DNA of 64,000 bases from Ammoniphilus oxalaticus (GCF_003609605.1 NZ_MCHY01000007.1:180825-244824); one strand, 5' to 3'. Shown: positions 35,656-44,718, counted from the stretch's first letter. Made by a program: numbers and translations. The notes: generated from the letters alone by a model not told the origin.

Positions 35656-36003
35656 TTTTCTCATTCTCCTTCTATCCCGCTTACGTTCAATAGTTAAGGC
35701 GCGCGAGGCCTTAGTTTTTTGTATCTGGTCTGGCAGAAGACCTTCCCGCATCCGAAAAAATTATGAATACTATTTATTCTACCTTAAATGCCTTTCCTGA
35801 CAAGGGGAAAATAAAAATTGGCAGATAAAACTTGTTATAACGAAGCAGATTTATCCAATTTGATTATCACAAGGGCAACTGAAAAGGGTAGTTCGCCGAA
35901 GATAGACTAGTGTGGATTTGACCCAGAGGAATTGTACTAAAAGTAATGGACAGAAAGCCAAGGCGTCGATAGGGTCCCCCCCCCCCCCGACACCTTAGAT
36001 AGT
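35656..36003. other. Gap with ilvA promoter and poly-C hairpin
   Basis: No gene seen. The ilvA promoter on the minus strand is TTGTCA (35798-35803) and TAGAAT (35776-35781), spacing 16. At 35960-35996 a 9-bp stem AAGGCGTCG/CGACACCTT (one G-U) carries a run of 13 C in its loop (35976-35988). On the minus strand this hairpin follows the helicase stop and may be its terminator, though the T-run after it is poor. Confidence 0.6.
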
Positions 36004-37812
36004 TTAAACGGTTTGCGCTTGATTCTTTAGCAACTGATGGATTGATTCAGAAGACTTTCTGCGTTCTCTACGCACCCAACGAGCATCATAGGCCATTCCG
36101 AATTTGGTTGAAAATGAATAGTAGAGCCCAATCGCCCGATAGTACGTTTCTAGCGCTGTTAAGTTGTATCTACGGAGTTTCGGTTTCGGCAAATAGGAAC
36201 GACTCTGCTTTAGACAATCCAAATAATCAAACCATTGTCGAAGCAAATCGGCTTCTTTATAGTTAAATGGAATCGTTATCGCTTTATATAGTGCTTCATG
36301 CGGCAAAATAGCTTCGTACTCTGCGGCTAATTCGAGCAAAGCTAATTCCTCAGAGATATCCGCCTTGCGAAAATGAGCCACCTTCACTTCATATTGTGTC
36401 CATGCTTTCAATCGTTCTAGCAAGGACCCAAACGGTAATTGTAAAATAGTAAAGTCATGCGGCGCGATATAAGCAAACGCCAAGTCCCGCTCCTTGACCG
36501 CTAATTTCCGCTTCATCTTATCGAGCTCCGTAACCGCATTTACATAACCGCGATCAAAGCTTCCTTTTCGTCCAGCTCGACCCGCAATTTGTTTAACCTC
36601 TTGTGATGTTAAAGGACGGATCTCTGTCCCGTCAAATTTTTCCGTTTCCAAAAAAACGACGCGTTGAATTGGTAAATTGAGACCCATCCCAATGGCATCT
36701 GTTGAAACGACAACTTCCGTTTCCCCGCTTAAAAATAGATCAACTTGCTTCCGTCTCGTCTCTGGCGGGAGATTTCCATAGACTACGCTTGAAGATATGT
36801 GACGTTTTGCCAGCGATTGAGCGACACGCAATACTTCTTTTCGTGAAAAGACAATCAACGCATCACCCGCTTTTACGTCTTCAGGGAATGTAAAAGAAGA
36901 TTCCTCGACAAGCAACGGGGTATGGCGATGATGCCGTTGGATATAAACTTCGTCGGCGCAGTCAGCAATTAACTTCTGTAGCAATACGACCGCCTCGGGA
37001 GCGCAGCAAATGTGAATTTCTTTGGCGCGAATCCCAAGTATCGCGCGACTCCAAGCATAACCACGACTCGGGTCCGCGATCATTTGTCCCTCATCGATCA
37101 CAGCCACATCGAACACGGTCGCATAATCTGCTTTTTCAATCGTGCAGGCAACATGTCGAGCCCCTGGACTAAATTGAGCTTCCTCTCCTGTCAACAGATC
37201 ACAAGGTACGCCATCCTGTTTTAGACGCTCATAGACTTCAAGCGCTAACAAACGCAGCGGCGACAAATAAATACCGTTTTCTGCCTCCTTTAATCTTTGC
37301 AATGACTCATACGTCTTACCTGAATTTGTCGGACCCGTGTGAAGAATGAAAACGCGTCGCATTTGGCGCGCCAACGGGTATTCATCGCGTGGATGGGATG
37401 GAATTTTTTCAGTTAATAATTTTTGAAACAGGTCGTTCAAAACGCCAACCGCTTGAATCGTTTGCAAAATGCCATGTCGGTAATAATAGCCTGGGTCTTC
37501 CGCAAATACATCTTCAAACTGAAATTTTGTCTCATACTCTTCGTTGATCGATTGCAGGATAATTTCCGAGATTCGCTTCATTTTCTCTTTTAATCGATCA
37601 CTTATCGCTTCTGCCTTTTGATACAGCGGGTCTGTTGTTCCGACTGATCTATAAATTTGATGCATCCAAGTTGAAACAGTCTGAATCGTGACAATCAGGA
37701 CGCCCTCTTGTTTCGTCGCTCGCGCGGCAGAAAGGGTCATTAACGGTTCTTCGGAGGATGCAAGTTGGCTTTCAATCTGTTCGAGCTGTTTTGAAAGGTG
37801 AGCTAAAGACAT
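36004..37812 (-). CDS. Suv3-like superfamily 2 RNA helicase
   Basis: A 602-residue helicase that resembles mitochondrial Suv3 rather than the usual DEAD-box or RecQ types. An N-terminal helical region (1-145) precedes motif I in HTGPTNSGKTYESL near 157. Then come GIYLSPLRLLALEVYERL, motif II VIDEGQMI near 240, and SDAIGMG-type motif V in STDAIGMGLNLP near 370. Motif VI is QIAGRAGRKG near 415. The C-terminal part (450-602) is helical and basic. Suv3 proteins unwind RNA for degradation. GGAGCG precedes the ATG. It is followed closely upstream by a thioesterase gene on the same strand, not obviously related. Confidence 0.85.
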   Translation of the reverse strand: MSLAHLSKQLEQIESQLASSEEPLMTLSAARATKQEGVLIVTIQTVSTWMHQIYRSVGTTDPLYQKAEAISDRLKEKMKRISEIILQSINEEYETKFQFEDVFAEDPGYYYRHGILQTIQAVGVLNDLFQKLLTEKIPSHPRDEYPLARQMRRVFILHTGPTNSGKTYESLQRLKEAENGIYLSPLRLLALEVYERLKQDGVPCDLLTGEEAQFSPGARHVACTIEKADYATVFDVAVIDEGQMIADPSRGYAWSRAILGIRAKEIHICCAPEAVVLLQKLIADCADEVYIQRHHRHTPLLVEESSFTFPEDVKAGDALIVFSRKEVLRVAQSLAKRHISSSVVYGNLPPETRRKQVDLFLSGETEVVVSTDAIGMGLNLPIQRVVFLETEKFDGTEIRPLTSQEVKQIAGRAGRKGSFDRGYVNAVTELDKMKRKLAVKERDLAFAYIAPHDFTILQLPFGSLLERLKAWTQYEVKVAHFRKADISEELALLELAAEYEAILPHEALYKAITIPFNYKEADLLRQWFDYLDCLKQSRSYLPKPKLRRYNLTALETYYRAIGLYYSFSTKFGMAYDARWVRRERRKSSESIHQLLKNQAQTV

Positions 37813-37851
37813 AACACAACGCTCCTCTATCTACACACGGTTTGTTTTGGC

Positions 37852-38328
37852 CTACATGGAAAAGTTCTTCTTTCTTCTATTTCGGGATCTTTGTCTTTCT
37901 GGAGCTGTTTGATGCAGTTCTTTTTCGAATTTCGTCTCAGGGATCACAGGCGGCACGTGAATAGGATGACCATGCTCATCTATCGCAACCATCGTAATGA
38001 ACGATGTCGCGGTCAGTTTTTTCTCGCCTGTCAACAATTCCTCCGAAATAACGCGGGAAAATAATTCGATCGCGCTGCGGCCCGTCCACGTCACAAAGGC
38101 CTCGACTGTGATCGCCTGTCCCTTTTTCACTGGGCAAAGAAAATCCACAGAATCAAACGATGCCGTCACCACAGCATTTTGTGAGTGCTTCATGGCGGCA
38201 ATCCCAGCCACTTCATCGATATAAGCTAATATTTTCCCGCCAAAAATACAATCGTAATGGTTTGTATCCGGGGGCAACACAAGGGAAGTGCGTATCGTTC
38301 TGGAATAACTAGTAGGACGCGCATTCAT
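37852..38328 (-). CDS. Hotdog-fold acyl-CoA thioesterase (YkhA-like)
   Basis: Hydrolyses acyl-CoA to free acid and CoA. 158 residues of the BFIT/YkhA type. The conserved N-terminal part is VLPPDTNHYDCIFGGKILAYIDEVAGIAA, with the catalytic Asp in the DEVAG helix. SFDSVDFLCPVKKGQAITVEAFVTW and ATSFITMVAIDEHGH follow. The C-terminal 25 residues are basic and probably disordered. GGAGAG precedes the ATG. It lies 39 bp upstream of the Suv3-like helicase and may be co-transcribed with it. The substrate chain length is not evident. Confidence 0.9.
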   Translation of the reverse strand: MNARPTSYSRTIRTSLVLPPDTNHYDCIFGGKILAYIDEVAGIAAMKHSQNAVVTASFDSVDFLCPVKKGQAITVEAFVTWTGRSAIELFSRVISEELLTGEKKLTATSFITMVAIDEHGHPIHVPPVIPETKFEKELHQTAPERQRSRNRRKKNFSM

Positions 38329-38488
38329 TGAATCTCACTCTCTCCTTACCTCATGATACTTTAAAGATAAATCATATTGTATAGAAAGGAAAGGATATTA
38401 CAGATGTTCTCTAAGAATACATAATAAATTAACGGAATTCCAAATATAGAAGTGATCGATATCGCTTTTAAAAAGGAGATTACCATAG

Positions 38489-39034
38489 ATGAAACACCAA
38501 AAACAATTGCTCTTTCTCGTCCTCACCATCGTTTCTTTTGGCTGCTTTGTAACGGTAACAGCGGAAACAAACATCGCTTCCCTTCAACTCGATTTAACCC
38601 CTGTTCCATCCAGTTCTGAGTTAATCCAAGAAGCTGATTTGATTGCGCGGGGACGTCCAAGGCCTTCTGAGCAACAAATTCCAACAAATCAAAAGGTTGG
38701 AGCCTTTACAATCGTCCATGAATTGCAGAGGATCGATGTGAGAAAGGTCTTAAAAGGATCAACCGTCTCGAGCGTAACCGTCATTATTCCTGGGCTTCAG
38801 CCCCTGCCAGAAACGAGCAATCCTTTAAACAACAAGTATCCGGGGGCGCTCGCGCAGGAAAATTACTTTTTCTTTTTGAAAAAGATACCCGATACAAGTT
38901 TCTATACGATTATCGGCGGATGGCAAGGTGTTTATCCCCTTTTTGAAGGAAAAACAATTGCTTTGCGCGGACTCGGTTTTCAAAATCTTGGCGGGCTTAC
39001 CGTAGAACAGTTTAAGCGGAAAATAAAGGGATGA
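38489..39034 (+). CDS. Hypothetical secreted protein, 181 aa
   Basis: Unrecognised exported protein. Residues 1-25 form a signal peptide (MKHQKQLLFLVLTIVSFGCFV...TAE), probably cut after TAE. The mature part has an N-terminal ELIQEADLIARGRP segment reminiscent of small beta-barrel extracellular domains, and later HELQRIDVRKVLKGSTVSSVTVII and ENYFFFLKKIPDTSFYTIIGGWQGVY. GGAGATT precedes the ATG by 8 nt. No cysteines in the mature region. It stands alone, flanked by convergent or divergent genes. No function assigned. Confidence 0.8.
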   Translation: MKHQKQLLFLVLTIVSFGCFVTVTAETNIASLQLDLTPVPSSSELIQEADLIARGRPRPSEQQIPTNQKVGAFTIVHELQRIDVRKVLKGSTVSSVTVIIPGLQPLPETSNPLNNKYPGALAQENYFFFLKKIPDTSFYTIIGGWQGVYPLFEGKTIALRGLGFQNLGGLTVEQFKRKIKG

Positions 39035-39160
39035 GAACCATCCGCCCGACTCACTTGCGCGGATTTTCTTCCCTCGCGCAACCCCAATAAAACACAAAAA
39101 CAGGCGCAAAGAAAACCAAGTCGGTTTCTCCACGCCTACTCTTTTTAAGCGCGTGTCGGC

Positions 39161-39475
39161 CTACGCTGTTACACGCGCTTTGTATAAATAATCCGCAATT
39201 TCTTTTAGCTTGCAGTAGATCGCATTCAAGATCGAAGATGGAATCAACTCAACATCATTCATAAATACTTTGCCAAGTTTGACGTATTGACTCTGTGAAT
39301 CGAGTTGTATAGGGATATGGATTCGGTACTCAGTTTGTGTTGAAGCGTCTTGCAGTTTAGCTTGATAAATGGGATAGTCTTCCGAACCCGATTTCCTAAA
39401 GCCATGGGCCGTTAATAGATGATGAACACTTGCGAACGGAATCTTGCGCCGCGGTAAGACCTTGTTATAAGCCAT
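39161..39475 (-). CDS. Hypothetical 104-aa protein
   Basis: Unrecognised. It begins MAYNKVLPRRKIPFASVHHLLTAHGF and has a probable beta region (YRIHIPIQLDSQSQYVKLGKVF) before a C-terminal helix (LNAIYCKLKEIADYLYKARV). GGAGGCGA lies 6 nt before the ATG at 39475, which strongly supports translation. The C-terminus overlaps a GC-rich inverted repeat (AAGCGCGTGT, 39148-39174). No membrane helix. Confidence 0.75.
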   Translation of the reverse strand: MAYNKVLPRRKIPFASVHHLLTAHGFRKSGSEDYPIYQAKLQDASTQTEYRIHIPIQLDSQSQYVKLGKVFMNDVELIPSSILNAIYCKLKEIADYLYKARVTA

Positions 39476-39656
39476 CTCTTCGCCTCCTGAGTTGTTTAAA
39501 GATGACCCCTACCCTATCTTCTCTGTTTATTTCATCGTTTCTTTATAAAAGCTATGTACTCCTCCCTCCGCGATTCATTAATCACTACTATATGTTATTT
39601 TTTGAATATTGTAAATATTTAATTTAGACTTTCATGAACATATCTAAAAGTGACAA

Positions 39657-39685
39657 TTGAGCGACGGAAGAATTTAGGTTATGAT
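39657..39685 (+). promoter_or_regulatory. Promoter of ppaC
   Basis: TTGAGC (39657-39662) and TATGAT (39680-39685), spacing 17 bp, 38 bp before the ppaC start codon. Confidence 0.75.
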
Positions 39686-39722
39686 AAGAATAAATTCATC
39701 TTAAAGAATGGGGAGAAGAGTA

Positions 39723-40652
39723 ATGGAGAAAACGCTAATCTTTGGGCACAAGAACCCAGACAGCGATTCGATTTGTTCAGCCCTTGTGTATGCTGACCTA
39801 AAAACGAAACTAGGAGATAAAGTGGAGCCGATCCGATTGGGCGGCGTAAATAAAGAAACAGAGTTTGTCTTAAACCACTTTGAAGTCGAAGCTCCGCGAT
39901 TAGTAGAAAAAGTCGCGACGGAAGCAAGGAATGTCATCTTAGTTGATCATAACGAACGCCAACAGAGCGCGGATGACATTGATCAAGTGCGTATTCTTGA
40001 AGTGATTGATCATCACCGCATCGCCAATTTTGAAACGAGCGATCCACTATACTACCGAGCTGAACCGGTTGGATGCACAGCAACGATTTTAAATAAAATG
40101 TATAAAGAACACGGTGTTGAAATCGAGCCGAAGATTGCGGGACTTGCTTTATCTGCGATTATTTCTGACACACTATTATTTAAATCGCCTACTTGCACAG
40201 AACAAGATGTCGCGGCCGCTAAAGAATTGGCTGCGATCGCTGGCGTAGACGCCCAAAGCTATGGCTTGGAAATGTTGAAAGCGGGCGCCGACCTGAGCGA
40301 TAAAACCGTTGACGAACTCGTATCGCTTGACGCCAAAGAATTCCAAATGGGCAATTATAAAGTAGAGATCGCGCAAGTCAATGCGGTCGATACAAATGAC
40401 ATCATGTCTAAAAAGGCTGAATTAGAGGCCGCTGTCTCGCGTGTGATTGAAGAGAAAAATCTGGACTTATTCTTACTGATTGTCACAGATATTTTAAACA
40501 ATGATTCTGTCGGTATGGCTCTAGGTAACCAATCGGCTGCAGTGGAAAAAGCTTACCAAGTAAAGCTAGAAGATAATACCGCGTTGCTAAAAGGCGTTGT
40601 TTCCCGTAAAAAGCAAGTTGTGCCGCCATTAACTGACACACTTACAAAATAA
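39723..40652 (+). CDS. ppaC: Manganese-dependent inorganic pyrophosphatase
   Basis: Family II pyrophosphatase (DHH/DHHA2), hydrolysing PPi to phosphate in the cytosol and preferring Mn2+. 309 residues, identical in length to B. subtilis PpaC. The metal site is visible in [11 protein letters not shown] at residues 6-16, the DHH motif in [11 protein letters not shown] near 97 and [12 protein letters not shown] near 118. [10 protein letters not shown] at the C-terminus holds the substrate-binding RKK. ATG 39723 follows GGGAGAAG. It has its own promoter and terminator. Need for manganese links it loosely to the Mn importer 6 kb away. Confidence 0.97.
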   Translation: MEKTLIFGHKNPDSDSICSALVYADLKTKLGDKVEPIRLGGVNKETEFVLNHFEVEAPRLVEKVATEARNVILVDHNERQQSADDIDQVRILEVIDHHRIANFETSDPLYYRAEPVGCTATILNKMYKEHGVEIEPKIAGLALSAIISDTLLFKSPTCTEQDVAAAKELAAIAGVDAQSYGLEMLKAGADLSDKTVDELVSLDAKEFQMGNYKVEIAQVNAVDTNDIMSKKAELEAAVSRVIEEKNLDLFLLIVTDILNNDSVGMALGNQSAAVEKAYQVKLEDNTALLKGVVSRKKQVVPPLTDTLTK

Positions 40653-40682
40653 TAACAATTTAAGTTGTCTTGATTAAAGCAT

Positions 40683-40719
40683 AGAGAGGGCTCACATTTG
40701 AATAGTGATGACCCTCTCT
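40683..40719 (+). terminator. Terminator of ppaC
   Basis: Stem AGAGAGGG/CCCTCTCT with further inner pairing (TCAC/GTGA), ending TCTTTTTTC. Confidence 0.88.
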
Positions 40720-40759
40720 TCTTTTTTCTCGGACGACATCTCTTTTTAACAAAGAAAAA

Positions 40760-40782
40760 AACCCGGACCTGTTGTCTGGGTT
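40760..40782 (-). terminator. Terminator of the 62-aa HTH gene
   Basis: Stem AACCCGGAC/GTCTGGGTT around a 5-nt loop, followed by TTTTTTTC on the minus strand; it overlaps the stop codon. Confidence 0.8.
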
Positions 40783-40969
40783 AAATGCATTTATGTTTTT
40801 CCAGTTTTTTTATCCATGTCCGGATCGTTTTCGCGTGAGCGCCTAGATCTCTCACCATTTCATCGATATGAGGCCGTTTAAAATCCCTTTCCTTTAAATA
40901 AAGCCAACAACGATATTCCTTTACCCCGAGCTTCATTATTATTTCAGAACTTGTTAATGTTGGTTTCAC
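40781..40969 (-). CDS. Small helix-turn-helix protein, 62 aa
   Basis: A short basic protein with a winged-helix-like pattern: LGVKEYRCWLYLKER (helix 1), PHIDEMVRDLG (helix 2) and HAKTIRTWIKKLEKHKCI (recognition helix). This resembles the N-terminal HTH of replication-initiator or GntR-like regulators, but is too short for a full regulator. GTG at 40969 has GGGGAT 6 nt upstream. It stands alone with its own terminator. Likely a DNA-binding peptide; target unknown. Confidence 0.65.
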   Translation of the reverse strand: MKPTLTSSEIIMKLGVKEYRCWLYLKERDFKRPHIDEMVRDLGAHAKTIRTWIKKLEKHKCI

Positions 40970-41057
40970 ATCTAATCCCCATCCATATATTGTCTTCTTT
41001 TACTATTATAATACAATATTAGGAATTTTTCATCATTTTAATAAAATATTGCCACCT

Positions 41058-41399
41058 CTACTCGAATGAAAAAATGGTTTTAGCCGCGATCCAACTCACG
41101 CCGCCACACTCTGTTACGATCATCAGAGCTTGTGTCCGCCGATCAATCTGCTTAATGAGTCCGCTCGTTGTCTGCTTTCTTTTGTTTTGCCAATAGCTAA
41201 TCGTTACAATCCGCCTTTGTTCCAAAGCCCAGGCTGCTTGCTCTGCTAACTCAGCTAGTTCTTCCGCGCTCTTAACAGGCGGATTAACATCACGAGCGCT
41301 CTCCTCTAACTGTTGTAGGAGCCCACGATGTTCAGCCAGCATCATCGACGTCCATTTAATATTCCCTCGATCTTTAATCAGTTCATCTCGATTCGCCAA
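41058..41399 (-). CDS. YolD-like protein under SOS control
   Basis: A 113-residue member of the YolD-like family. In B. subtilis yolD and yqjX precede the Y-family polymerase genes uvrX and yqjW. Typical parts are NRDELIKDRGNIKWTSMMLAEHR at the N-terminus and an SH3-like C-terminal half (RRIVTISYWQNKRKQTTSGLIKQID). I use TTG 41399, with GGAGAGG 6 nt upstream; the ATG at 41426 lies within the ribosome site region. A LexA box (41420-41433) and promoter sit just upstream. Unusually, no Y-family polymerase gene follows, so this copy is solitary. Confidence 0.88.
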   Translation of the reverse strand: MANRDELIKDRGNIKWTSMMLAEHRGLLQQLEESARDVNPPVKSAEELAELAEQAAWALEQRRIVTISYWQNKRKQTTSGLIKQIDRRTQALMIVTECGGVSWIAAKTIFSFE

Positions 41400-41419
41400 T
41401 CCCACCCTCTCCTTATATA

Positions 41420-41464
41420 GGAACATACGTTTGCATTATATCGCAACAAGAAAGCATTAGGCAA
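41420..41464 (-). promoter_or_regulatory. LexA-regulated promoter of the YolD-like gene
   Basis: Minus-strand TTGCCT (41459-41464) and TATAAT (41435-41440), spacing 18, are followed by CAAACGTATGTTCC (41420-41433). This matches 13 of 14 positions of the Bacillus LexA consensus CGAACRNRYGTTYC and covers the start of transcription. Confidence 0.82.
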
Positions 41465-41465
41465 G

Positions 41466-41494
41466 TTTACGGGGCGAGCAAGGTCCTTTATAAT
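41466..41494 (+). promoter_or_regulatory. Promoter of the TPR protein gene
   Basis: TTTACG (41466-41471) and TATAAT (41489-41494), spacing 17 bp, divergent from the YolD promoter and 67 bp before the start codon at 41561. Confidence 0.78.
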
Positions 41495-41560
41495 GAAGCA
41501 GATGGATGATAGAAACACGCCGCTTTAGCGGCTGATCTCCCGATAAAAGCAGGTGACAAA

Positions 41561-42232
41561 TTGAGTAAATTTATTTTATTTTCTCTTCTTTGGTGGATTA
41601 CGGGGAGTCCCTTTCTCTCTATTTTATTACTGCTTGTCATTTTTTACTTCTTAGATCGACGTTATGTTAGATTATTTCCGAGTATTGCAAGACCGATCCA
41701 AATGGCAAGCAGAGCTGCTAAATTAAGACAAGAACTAAGTCTGAATCCCCACCACACTGGAAACAAACAAGAATTAGCTAGGATCTTTATCGAGAGGAAA
41801 CGGTACGATCAAGCGCTGCCTTTTGTGGAAGAAGTGTCGAAAAAAATACCAGACTCTTCTGAAGCGCTTTATGAATGGGGACTTTGCCTTTTAAAAACGG
41901 GCGACATGGAAAGAGGCGAGCAGCTCATCTTAGAGGCCTTAACGCGGGAGCCATCACTTCGATACGGGGAACCTTATCTGGAACTGGGAGAAATATTCAG
42001 CGTTCGCGATGCCCAAAAAGGATTAGACTACTTAGAAAAGATCCCTGCGATTAATTCCTCGTCCGCGGAAACGCACTATCGTTTAGGAAAGCTATACAAC
42101 CAGTTAGGTCGCCGCGCAGACGCTCAAACCGCCTTTAAAGACGCTTGCATGATCTACAGCAGCTTACCACGATATTTACGACGGAAACAAAGAAGATGGG
42201 CGCTCCTCGCCCGCCTTAAAGGAGGCAAATAA
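41561..42232 (+). CDS. Membrane-anchored TPR protein
   Basis: 223 residues. Two close hydrophobic stretches at about 3-12 and 16-31 (ILFSLLWWITGSPFLSILLLLVIFYFL) anchor the protein. The soluble part has tetratricopeptide-like repeats, e.g. KQELARIFIERKRYDQALPFVEE, SEALYEWGLCLLKTGDMERGEQLI and AETHYRLGKLYNQLGRRADAQTAF. TPR domains bind partner proteins, so this is probably a membrane-attached scaffold. TTG 41561 follows AGGTGA by 5 nt. recQ starts 84 bp downstream on the same strand and may be read from the same promoter. Function not recognised. Confidence 0.82.
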   Translation: MSKFILFSLLWWITGSPFLSILLLLVIFYFLDRRYVRLFPSIARPIQMASRAAKLRQELSLNPHHTGNKQELARIFIERKRYDQALPFVEEVSKKIPDSSEALYEWGLCLLKTGDMERGEQLILEALTREPSLRYGEPYLELGEIFSVRDAQKGLDYLEKIPAINSSSAETHYRLGKLYNQLGRRADAQTAFKDACMIYSSLPRYLRRKQRRWALLARLKGGK

Positions 42233-42315
42233 CTGAGGGGTGGCCTTTCCTCCCCCTCAAGTAATATTTTGCGAGGAAAGGTTCTCCTTCATAACATTAA
42301 AATGAGTTCAAAAGG

Positions 42316-44451
42316 ATGATGAAATTGTTCAGCAATGCGCGCCGTATATTACAACAATATTTTGGTTTTTCTACCTTTCGACCGGGACAAGAAGCGATGA
42401 TTAAACACGTTTTAAACGGACAAAACGCATTGGCGTTAATGCCGACGGGCGGCGGAAAATCACTCTGTTACCAAATACCCGGACTAATTATGGACGGAAC
42501 AGCGCTCATTATCTCGCCGCTCATTTCTCTCATGAAAGATCAAGTAGATGCCTTAAACGCATTAGAAATATCCGCAACGTATATCAATAGTTCTCTTTCC
42601 CACGCCGAACAGCGAGAACGACTGGACAACTTACAAGCTGGGTTGTATCGGTTTTTATATATTGCTCCAGAGCGGTTTGAATCACGCGAATTTATGGATG
42701 TGATTCGTTCCATTCCGCTTTCCCTGATCGCCTTTGATGAGGCTCATTGCATTTCACAATGGGGACATGACTTTCGACCAAGCTATCGTTCGATAACATC
42801 AACTCTTCAGCAAATCCCGAATCTTCCAGTCACGATTGCCCTGACAGCCACGGCAACCGATGCTGTTATACGGGATATTCAACAAATTTTGTCGATTACC
42901 CCGGAAGATACCGTTAACACAGGATTTGCTCGAGAAAACCTCCACTTTCAAGTTTTAAAAGGGATCGATAAAACTGATTTTATCTTGCAATACATACAGT
43001 CCCACGAAAAAGAGTCGGGAATCATTTACTGCCCAACACGCAAAGTAACAGATCGAATTTATCAATTGCTTGATGAACGAGGCCTGAAAGCGGCGCGGTA
43101 TCATGCTGGGATGAGCGAGGTCGCTCGCCAACAAGCCCAGTCGGACTTCATTCAGGATGAGGCCACAATCATGGTCGCAACCAATGCGTTTGGGATGGGC
43201 ATTGATAAATCAAACGTCCGTTATGTAATTCACTATGCCCTGCCGATGAATCTTGAATCGTATTATCAGGAAGCCGGAAGAGCGGGACGAGACGGCGAAC
43301 CGAGTCAGTGCTATCTGTTATTCGCCGCCCAAGATATTCAACTCCAACGCTTTCTGATCGAGCGCTCTTTTATGGATGAGCAAAACAAAGAACGAGAGTA
43401 TGAGAAATTACAAGCAATGGCGAATTACGGGCATACTGATCGCTGTTTGCAGCAATATATCCTAGCTTATTTTGGGGAAGATGTCGAGGAACTCCGCTGC
43501 GGGCGTTGCAGTAATTGCAATGACGAGGGTGAAAAGGAAGACCGCACACGCGAGGCCCAAATGATTCTTTCCTGTGTGAAGCGGATGGGGGAACGTTATG
43601 GGGCGACGATTACCGCTCAAGTATTAAAAGGATCCAAAAACAAACGGGTGTTAGAGCTCGGGTTTGATCGCCTCTCAACGTACAACTTGCTTCCTCACTA
43701 CACAGAGAAAACGATTGTTAATTGGATCCACTACCTTTTAGCTGACGGATATTTGTATATCCAAGATCCTAAATATTTAAATCTGGCTTTAACGCCGAAA
43801 GCCAATGATGTGTTAAAAGGCGAAGCTTTGGTTTGGATTCGTCAGCAAGCGGAAGAAAGTCAAGCAACGCGGGAATTCGATGACGAGTTGTTTGATCATC
43901 TAAGAGCGTTGCGCAAACAAATAGCCGATGAACAACTGTTGCCCCCCTACCTCATCTTTTCGGATGCAACGCTGCGCGATATGTGTCGGTTTATCCCTGA
44001 AACCACACAGCAAATGCTAGGCATTAAAGGGGTTGGTGAAAAGAAGCTCGAACAGTATGGAAATACTTTTATGAAAGCAATCGAAACTTATGTTGCGAAA
44101 TATGGTAAACCGAACAGAGCGGAAACGCGAAGCGCGACCCGAATAAAAGACAGGGAAAATCCAAGCCATTTGGTTACGTACCAATTATTTGAAGAAGGTC
44201 GTTCCCTTGAGGAAATTGCCGCAGAACGCGAGTTAACCGAGCAAACGATCGAAAATCATTTATTTCAAGCTTACCGAGATGGACACCCACTCGATTGGTC
44301 GCTTTTCTTTACCGAAGATACAGAACAATTAATTTTACAAAAACATAGTGAACTTACTGAGAAAAGGCTAAGACCGCTCAAAGAAGCTTTGCCGGACGAG
44401 TTAGATTATACTACGATAAAAGCTGCGCTTGTTAAAAATGGTCACATGTAA
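42316..44451 (+). CDS. recQ: ATP-dependent DNA helicase RecQ
   Basis: 3'-5' DNA helicase for recombination and fork repair. 711 residues: helicase core 1-340 with motif I LMPTGGGKSLCYQ, motif II FDEAHCIS and motif VI YYQEAGRAGRDGE. The RQC zinc module around 375-400 has cysteines in RCLQQY and CGRCSNC, followed by a winged-helix region. An HRDC domain covers about 515-595 (FDHLRALRKQIADEQLLPPYLIFSDATLRDM). A final helix-turn-helix about 620-700 (SLEEIAAERELTEQTIENHLFQAY) matches the HTH_40 tail of Bacillus RecQ. The start is uncertain: ATG 42316 abuts AAAAGG, and TTG 42325 gives better spacing. Confidence 0.96.
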   Translation: MMKLFSNARRILQQYFGFSTFRPGQEAMIKHVLNGQNALALMPTGGGKSLCYQIPGLIMDGTALIISPLISLMKDQVDALNALEISATYINSSLSHAEQRERLDNLQAGLYRFLYIAPERFESREFMDVIRSIPLSLIAFDEAHCISQWGHDFRPSYRSITSTLQQIPNLPVTIALTATATDAVIRDIQQILSITPEDTVNTGFARENLHFQVLKGIDKTDFILQYIQSHEKESGIIYCPTRKVTDRIYQLLDERGLKAARYHAGMSEVARQQAQSDFIQDEATIMVATNAFGMGIDKSNVRYVIHYALPMNLESYYQEAGRAGRDGEPSQCYLLFAAQDIQLQRFLIERSFMDEQNKEREYEKLQAMANYGHTDRCLQQYILAYFGEDVEELRCGRCSNCNDEGEKEDRTREAQMILSCVKRMGERYGATITAQVLKGSKNKRVLELGFDRLSTYNLLPHYTEKTIVNWIHYLLADGYLYIQDPKYLNLALTPKANDVLKGEALVWIRQQAEESQATREFDDELFDHLRALRKQIADEQLLPPYLIFSDATLRDMCRFIPETTQQMLGIKGVGEKKLEQYGNTFMKAIETYVAKYGKPNRAETRSATRIKDRENPSHLVTYQLFEEGRSLEEIAAERELTEQTIENHLFQAYRDGHPLDWSLFFTEDTEQLILQKHSELTEKRLRPLKEALPDELDYTTIKAALVKNGHM

Positions 44452-44517
44452 ACGCAGAAAACGGGGCATCCTATTCTGAACTAACTACGTAAAATCTGTT
44501 AAGAGGATGTGAACGTT

Positions 44518-44679
44518 TTGAAAATATGGTCTATGAAAAAGATGGAAAAGTTAGAGGAGAGTTTGCTAAACGGCGCTGAAGCATTAGAAATGGATGCTGA
44601 GCGGGCTGAGCGCTATTTAATGGTGGATCTATATTCAGGAACTCCACTTTTCCAAACCGAGCGAGAGTCATCTAATTAA
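44518..44679 (+). CDS. Small acidic helical protein, 53 aa
   Basis: TTG at 44518 with GAGGATGTGA upstream opens a 53-codon frame. The product is one long amphipathic helix (MKKMEKLEESLLNGAEALEMDAERAERYLMVDL), then a short tail ending PLFQTERESSN. It is unrecognised. It follows recQ by 66 bp and is closed by a hairpin at 44698-44718. Support is the ribosome site, composition and terminator; no family is known to me. Confidence 0.55.
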   Translation: MKIWSMKKMEKLEESLLNGAEALEMDAERAERYLMVDLYSGTPLFQTERESSN

Positions 44680-44697
44680 CATTTAAGGAAAATGGCG

Positions 44698-44718
44698 AGT
44701 CCCCTAACAAAGGGGGCT
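44698..44718 (+). terminator. Terminator downstream of recQ and the 53-aa gene
   Basis: Stem AGTCCCCT/AGGGGGCT (one G-U), loop AACAA, then TTCTTT. Confidence 0.75.
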
